A stretch of DNA of 33,973 nt from Candidatus Coprenecus pullicola (lineage in GTDB: Bacteria > Bacteroidota > Bacteroidia > Bacteroidales > UBA932), in contig DVHR01000044.1 in NCBI GenBank assembly GCA_018711925.1, positions 1 through 33,973 on the forward strand, read 5' to 3'. How positions within the stretch are numbered: position 1 is the stretch's first letter; every line of letters starts with the position of its first letter. Of the stretch, positions 29,129 to 33,973 are shown one piece after another. A program made the translations under genes and the position numbers. The notes beneath the pieces are model-generated. The model was not told the DNA's origin. It worked only from the letters and a program-made list of their open reading frames with translations, and did not search any database.

Positions 29129-31462
29129 CTACTGCAGTCCGTCGCGGGGATTGGCGGTGGCCCGGCGGTAGAAGACGGCGGTGACGATCAGTGCAGTGAC
29201 GGCTGATACGGCCACGAGGGCAAGGGCAAAGACCCAGGGGCTGATATGGACGCGGTCGACGAAGTTCTGCAGCCAGCGCGAGGTGATGACGGCCGCTATG
29301 GGGCAGGAAAGTGCGAAACAGATGAGGACAATGGTACCGTAGCCGATATTGGCCCGCTCGAGGATGGAGGCGACGCTGGCTCCGAAAATCTTGCGGACGG
29401 CGGTCTCCTTCCTGCGGTACTCGGTGTCGAAGAGCACCAGGCCGATGACTCCGCATAGAGCCAGGATGGCGGCAATGACGCTGAACGCCACTACGAGGCG
29501 GGATGTGCGGATCTCATTTTGGTACAGATTGTTCTGTATGGTATCGTAGAACTCTACCTGTGAGGGCCAGTAGGGGTCGGCCTCGCGTATGAGGGACTCT
29601 ATATCGGACGCGGCCTGGAACGCATTGCTGCCGGCAGTGATGCGGAAGTAAAGCACTCCGTTAACTCCGCTGTATATGCCGGAAGGAATGAATGCAATGG
29701 GGGTATTGGGCTCGCGGACCGAGTTGAATCGGACATTTTCGCATATGCCTATTACCTCACCGGTCTCCGGAAGGATGTCGCCGGGCATGATTCCGAACTG
29801 GTCCATCATGTATCGGGTCACTACCGTGACTCCGGCAGAGTCATACTGGTTGAAGTTGCGCCCTTCCACCATCTCAATGCCCATGACATCCATGAACTGC
29901 GGGTCCACTCCGATAAAGAACATCTGGATTTTCTCCCCGTTGTAATCGATGCCTTGTGTGCTGTAGGAGTCCGAGGCACCGACTTTCTCTGAGGAATAGG
30001 CTATGCCGGCTATCGATGGGTATTTCTGTGCGGAGCTGCGGAGCATATCCATTTTTGCGGTGATGGTGGCACTGGCGTTGGCGACAGCTGTCTCGTCCTT
30101 GTCGAATCCCAATATGGTGTTGCGCATCAGCCGGTTCTGCAGCAGCACGAAAGTCATGAACACCAATGTTACGAAGGCTACTGTGTACTGGATGCCGCTC
30201 ATCACGTTGCGGAACGTGCGTCCGCCCTTCGAGAGGCCGAAATCTCCCTTGAGCACCAGTGCCGGGGCAAATGAGGTAGCGTACCAGCTCGGATACAGTC
30301 CGGCAAGGATTCCGGCCGCAATGGTGATGACACTGACCGTGACGATGATACTGATGCTGTGAGCCGTGAACAGCCCTTTCAGGATGTTGGCGCTGACCAG
30401 CATCGGGGATATCCAACCGGCCAGCAGGAAGGAGATGATCAGGGCGATGAGCGCAATGACGACTGTCTCCATGGTCAGCATCCGGCGCAGCCTGGAGGTG
30501 GATGCGCCCACTACTTTCTGGGTGTTGATGCTCCGGATGCGCACCGGGGCGAGGGAGGTGAAGAAGTTGGCGAAATTGATTACCCCCGAGAGGAGTACCA
30601 GTATGCCGATGGCCGTCAGCAGGATGGTCGTGCTGCGGCTGCCGCTGTAGAATACCCTGCCGTCTCCGCCCTGCTCCATGAAGTATATGTCCTCCATCGG
30701 CACGAGCTCTATGGGACTCATCCAGCTCAGGGAGAAATCGAAGTTGGAGTTGAACCCGTTCTCTACCAGTGACGCGGATTCCCTGGAATCCAGCAGCAGG
30801 TAGCAGATGAAGTTCGCCCCTCCGTAGGTGTAGGGCGTGACTCTTTCATCCACTGCGAAATAAATGCTGTTCTGCAGGTTGCTGTTGGAGGGGAAGTCCT
30901 CGTAGACGGCTCCCACGGTCAGTTCGCCGTCCGGGAAGAACCAGTTGCTGTCCGTGCGCAGGATCTTGCCGACAGCATCCCCTTCGAAGAGATTCTCGGC
31001 CATGCTCCTGGGGATGATTGCGGTCTGGGGGCGGGTCAGAGCCTCAGGATCTCCGTTTGTCAGGCGTACTCCGAATACTTTCATGAAGTCCGGCTGCACC
31101 ATGTCGCATCTCAGTTCGTATCCGTGCGGTTCACCGGCAGCGTCGTCGATGTAGAACGGCAGCTTGCCCAAGTAGGGCATGAGCATCGTTCCGGCCTCGA
31201 TGTGGGCCGAGGAGTTGATGACGTCCCTGGCGAAAGCGTTGGGCAGGATACTGCGGAAAGTCTCGTCGTTCCCGGGGCAGTCCACCCTGAAAATCCTCCC
31301 GGAGGTAGGGTAGGAACGGTCGAAGGTGGTCTCGTACTCCACATGGGACATGATGATGATGAATGCGGTGAGGGCCACGACCAGACCGGCGAGATTGATG
31401 GCCGCCGGGAGCGGATACTTCCGGAGGGTATGGGCCAGGTTTCTGAGAATGAGTCTTAGCAT
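29129..31462 (-). CDS. ABC transporter permease of the MacB/FtsX type
   Basis: A 777-aa integral membrane protein built from two MacB-like halves: an N-terminal helix (about residues 17-39, INLAGLVVALTAFIIIMSH), a large periplasmic domain (MacB_PCD type, about 45-270), helices at about 283-303, 335-360 and 368-392, a second N-terminal-like helix near 425-447, another periplasmic domain, and three helices near 655-675, 705-725 and 738-762. The cytoplasmic loop motifs TQKVVGASTSRLRRML and TAVRKIFGASVASIL are the FtsX-domain signatures. There is no ATPase domain and no ATPase gene next to it, although such permeases need one. Bacteroidota have many of these, often beside antimicrobial-peptide response genes. 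Substrate unknown. Confidence 0.92.
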   Translation of the reverse strand: MLRLILRNLAHTLRKYPLPAAINLAGLVVALTAFIIIMSHVEYETTFDRSYPTSGRIFRVDCPGNDETFRSILPNAFARDVINSSAHIEAGTMLMPYLGKLPFYIDDAAGEPHGYELRCDMVQPDFMKVFGVRLTNGDPEALTRPQTAIIPRSMAENLFEGDAVGKILRTDSNWFFPDGELTVGAVYEDFPSNSNLQNSIYFAVDERVTPYTYGGANFICYLLLDSRESASLVENGFNSNFDFSLSWMSPIELVPMEDIYFMEQGGDGRVFYSGSRSTTILLTAIGILVLLSGVINFANFFTSLAPVRIRSINTQKVVGASTSRLRRMLTMETVVIALIALIISFLLAGWISPMLVSANILKGLFTAHSISIIVTVSVITIAAGILAGLYPSWYATSFAPALVLKGDFGLSKGGRTFRNVMSGIQYTVAFVTLVFMTFVLLQNRLMRNTILGFDKDETAVANASATITAKMDMLRSSAQKYPSIAGIAYSSEKVGASDSYSTQGIDYNGEKIQMFFIGVDPQFMDVMGIEMVEGRNFNQYDSAGVTVVTRYMMDQFGIMPGDILPETGEVIGICENVRFNSVREPNTPIAFIPSGIYSGVNGVLYFRITAGSNAFQAASDIESLIREADPYWPSQVEFYDTIQNNLYQNEIRTSRLVVAFSVIAAILALCGVIGLVLFDTEYRRKETAVRKIFGASVASILERANIGYGTIVLICFALSCPIAAVITSRWLQNFVDRVHISPWVFALALVAVSAVTALIVTAVFYRRATANPRDGLQ

Positions 31463-31612
31463 AGCAGTGTGTTTGCCATGCCGTTAATCAATAATCGTGC
31501 CAGTGGAGTTATTTGTGTGATTATCAATAACTTGTATTGTTGAGTGAGATACGGCTCTGTATGATTTTCATACAATGGCTGTGTGAAAAATGTACATTGG
31601 CTTGAAGCATGT
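31463..31612. other. Intergenic segment upstream of the permease gene
   Basis: AT-rich with no frame of interest. It holds a short palindrome GTATGATTTTCATAC (starting near 31559) and no convincing TTTG/TAnnTTTG pair on the minus strand, so the permease promoter could not be placed. Confidence 0.4.
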
Positions 31613-31657
31613 AAAAAGGGGCTGCGTCAAAATGAAAGTTTTGATACAACCCCTTTA
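31613..31657 (-). terminator. Terminator of the M16 protease gene
   Basis: A long stem (AAAGGGGTTGTATCAAAA with a near-complementary TTTTGACGCAGCCCCTTT, a few mismatches or G-U pairs) on the minus strand is followed by TTTTTA. It lies 44 bases after the stop at 31701. The symmetric A/T ends mean that it could work in both directions. Confidence 0.8.
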
Positions 31658-31700
31658 GGATGTGAATTTTGATTTCGCCCTCTATGGGCGCGGTTGTGTG

Positions 31701-33973
31701 TTAGTATCCGAACATGTCTTCAGAGGATACGTACTCTACGTCTCCAAGGGTCTTCAGGTACTTGATGTCCAGATCCTTGGTTCTGCCCAGGATGGCAAAG
31801 TCATAGGTGCGGTCCTTGACCCACTGCTGCTGGGTGGCGGTAACGTCGTCCAGAGTGAGGTTCTGTATTACCTCGAATCTCTGTTTGTCGCGCGGTTCGT
31901 CCAGTCCGAGCTCGCGGGAGCTGCGGTAACTCCAGAGGACGCCGTCGCCTGTTACTCTGTATGTCCTGATTCTGGATATAATGGCCTTTTTGGCGATGTC
32001 GAATGCAGGCTGGGATACTGGCATGTTGTTGATAATGTCCTCGAAAGCCTCTATGGCCTGCTGCATCTTGTCGTTCTGGGTGGCGATAAATGCGATGTAC
32101 ATATAGGGCATGTCAAGATCATAAGGAGTTGACAGGTATGCCTGGGCGGTGTAGGCCAGGCCTCTTGCCTCGCGCATCTCCTGGAATACTATGGAGTTCA
32201 TACCTCCTCCGAAGTATTCGTTGTACAGAGACACATAGGGGTCAGCGGCATAGTCGAATTTCTCCCCTCTGTTGGAATACTGCAGATAATACAGCTGGTT
32301 GGCATCGTATTCGGCCAGATATACCTTGCTGGTCTTTCCGGGTCTGCGATACTGCAGCGGCTCTTTCTTCAACGGCTCCGGATTATCGGCTATGCGGTGA
32401 TTTTCGGCTAAGTCCGCCAATACTTCAGAAGTGTTTTCGGGACCATAATACAGTATCTCATGCTGTTTGTCCATAAGGTCGCGTATCTTGCCGAGAAGGT
32501 CCTCGGAGGTGAGGGCGTCAAGTTCCTGGTTGCTGAGTGTTATCCGGTCTATGGCCTCTTTGCCGATCATCATGTATGTCTGGAGGGCTCCGAAGCAGCC
32601 GCCCTGACTGAGCTTGCTGTTCCGGCGTCTCTGCAGCAGGTCGTTCTTGACGTTGGCAAGTACAGCCTCGTCAGGAACTGCATTGTAGATAAGGTCTTCC
32701 ATGACGCTCATGGCCTCGGGGATGTTCTCGCTCAATCCGGATATCTGGATTACAGTCTGGTCGGTGGATGCGGAGAAGTAGAAGTTGCATGCCAGCTTGT
32801 ACATCTCCATGGCGATGTCAGCCGCGCTCTTGTCAGCGGTTCCGAGATAATTGAGGTAGTTGAAAGCCAGTGACAGGGCAGGGTCGTTGTTCACTCCCTT
32901 GTCGAATACATAGATGACGTATGCCAGATCGTTGATGTCGTTCTGCTTGTAGAGTACATCGATGCCGGAGCCTGCATCCAGTACGGACATCTCTTTCTCA
33001 TAGTCTACGAAGACGGGCTCGATCTCCTTTACCGGGGTGTTCTGTATTCTGGTAAGGAATTCGCTCTGCTTGTCCCTGTTGGTGACTATAGGTGTGATTT
33101 CGGGAGCGGAGATCTTCTGGATGTTCTTGTCCTCTCCGGTCCTTTTGTAGATGGCTACGTAGCCTTCTGGTGCAAGATATTCGTTCGCCCAGTCCATGAT
33201 GTCCTGCTTGGTGACTTTGGCCATGCGGTCAATCAAGGTGACGACATCGCCCCAGTCCTCGCCCTCGATGAACGCGTTGACCTGGTTCATGGCCCTGGAG
33301 TAATTGCTGGTCAGAGAGTTCATCATGGACAGTTTGAGGTTGTTCACTGTGGCTTCGATGAGGTCGTCATCGAACTCGCCTTTGCGCAGCTTGTCCACTT
33401 CGGCCATCAGCAGATCCTTGACTTCATCCAGTGTCTGTCCCTCTTTTGGCTTGCCGTACAGCTCAAAACTGCCGTAGTCAGGCAGAAGGCTGGCATATCC
33501 GTATCCTGAGAGAATTTTCTGGTTCTGCAGGAGATCCAGGTCGATGAGTCCGGCCGTTCCGTTGCTCAGGATAAATCCGGCCATCTGGGCTATGTCGTTG
33601 GAACGGTTCTTTGAGGCGGGCAGTCTCCAGCCGATGGAGATGCTCTCAGATTCCAGACCGTAGACCTCTTTGACGATGGGCTCGGTGATTGGCTTTTCGG
33701 GAGTGAATTCCAACTCAGGCAGGTCGGGGTTGGGCTGCATGTCTCCGAAATACTTGTCAATGATCTGTATCACCTCGTCCGGGTTAAAGTCTCCGGACAT
33801 ACAGATTGCCATGTTGTTGGGCACGTAGTAGGTCTTGTGGTAGTTCTTCACGTTGGTGATGGACGGATTCTTCAGGTGCTCCTGAGTGCCGAGAACGGTC
33901 TGGGTGCCGTAAGGGTGATTGGGGTAGAGGGCGGCGTTCATGGCTTCGTATACTTTCCTGGCATCCTGGGTGA
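31701..33973 (-). CDS. M16 family zinc metalloprotease (5' end outside the window)
   Basis: The frame stays open to the right edge (codons upstream of the Met at 33941 read TQDARKVYEA), so the gene begins outside; 757 codons are visible. The part seen includes the end of the first M16 domain (YHKTYYVPNNMAICMSGDF, the inactive-repeat region near SISIGWRLP) and the whole second half, ending with the characteristic YFGGGMNSIVFQEMREARGLAY block. The catalytic HxxEH motif should lie just beyond the edge and was not seen. M16 proteins of about 900-950 aa in Bacteroidota are usually periplasmic peptidases. A terminator follows. Whether a signal peptide and the zinc site are intact cannot be judged here. 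Confidence 0.93.
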   Translation of the reverse strand, partial: TQDARKVYEAMNAALYPNHPYGTQTVLGTQEHLKNPSITNVKNYHKTYYVPNNMAICMSGDFNPDEVIQIIDKYFGDMQPNPDLPELEFTPEKPITEPIVKEVYGLESESISIGWRLPASKNRSNDIAQMAGFILSNGTAGLIDLDLLQNQKILSGYGYASLLPDYGSFELYGKPKEGQTLDEVKDLLMAEVDKLRKGEFDDDLIEATVNNLKLSMMNSLTSNYSRAMNQVNAFIEGEDWGDVVTLIDRMAKVTKQDIMDWANEYLAPEGYVAIYKRTGEDKNIQKISAPEITPIVTNRDKQSEFLTRIQNTPVKEIEPVFVDYEKEMSVLDAGSGIDVLYKQNDINDLAYVIYVFDKGVNNDPALSLAFNYLNYLGTADKSAADIAMEMYKLACNFYFSASTDQTVIQISGLSENIPEAMSVMEDLIYNAVPDEAVLANVKNDLLQRRRNSKLSQGGCFGALQTYMMIGKEAIDRITLSNQELDALTSEDLLGKIRDLMDKQHEILYYGPENTSEVLADLAENHRIADNPEPLKKEPLQYRRPGKTSKVYLAEYDANQLYYLQYSNRGEKFDYAADPYVSLYNEYFGGGMNSIVFQEMREARGLAYTAQAYLSTPYDLDMPYMYIAFIATQNDKMQQAIEAFEDIINNMPVSQPAFDIAKKAIISRIRTYRVTGDGVLWSYRSSRELGLDEPRDKQRFEVIQNLTLDDVTATQQQWVKDRTYDFAILGRTKDLDIKYLKTLGDVEYVSSEDMFGY

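Noticed and set aside
31559..31573. Palindrome GTATGATTTTCATAC upstream of the permease gene
   Set aside because: Only six base pairs in AT-rich sequence, no T-run, no promoter box nearby; likely chance.
1..33973. CRISPR arrays, rRNA genes and replication origin
   Set aside because: No regularly spaced direct repeats, rRNA-like sequence or DnaA-box cluster was noticed on reading both strands.

Overview
The window is a stretch of a Bacteroidales (Bacteroidota) chromosome. Evidence: promoter-like TTTG-N19-22-TAnnTTTG pairs upstream of several genes, almost no Shine-Dalgarno sequences, lipoproteins with short SPII signals, a Bacteroidota-type long IleS, a DksA-like protein with a degenerate zinc finger, and the Bacteroidota glycogen gene set. 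Base composition is moderately GC-rich by eye, so an uncultured gut-type Bacteroidales is more likely than a classic AT-rich Bacteroides. This placement is inference.

Layout. 1-5281 (minus): ileS-guaD-dksA/traR-lspA in tight order, followed by tRNA-Ser(UGA). 5389-6347: a small Ig-like lipoprotein gene diverging from cvpA. 6449-11802 (plus): the most notable region, a putative two-peptide bacteriocin locus with its own exporter. It holds a 49-aa membrane peptide, a C39-peptidase ABC exporter, two short precursors with double-glycine leaders and GxxxG cores, then a TolC-type channel and an HlyD/MacA-type adaptor. tsaB (plus) overlaps the adaptor gene. 12515-14573 (minus): greA, a HIT protein and a thioredoxin-fold lipoprotein without the CxxC. 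14681-26914 (minus): a long, almost gapless unit xseB, glgB, debranching enzyme, GT4 glycosyltransferase, GH57 amylase, a glycogen synthase-glycogen phosphorylase fusion, ribF and a small membrane protein. 26915-28440: an AT-richer, scarred segment with a broken excisionase-like HTH gene fused head-on to a truncated IS5-family transposase, then a small lipoprotein gene enclosed by a 14-bp perfect inverted repeat. 28469-33973: a TlpA-like lipoprotein (plus), a MacB/FtsX-type permease (minus) and an M16 zinc protease cut by the right edge.

How the parts work together. The glycogen block covers chain elongation, branching, phosphorolysis, debranching and GH57 processing in one probable transcript. 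The 6.4-11.8 kb block would process two small peptides at the GG site in the inner membrane and could carry them through a tripartite channel; the two cores have opposite net charge (about -1 and +5) and each has a GxxxG motif, as in class IIb two-peptide bacteriocins. No modification enzymes are present and the cores have no cysteines, so unmodified peptides are the simplest reading. The function is inferred, not shown.
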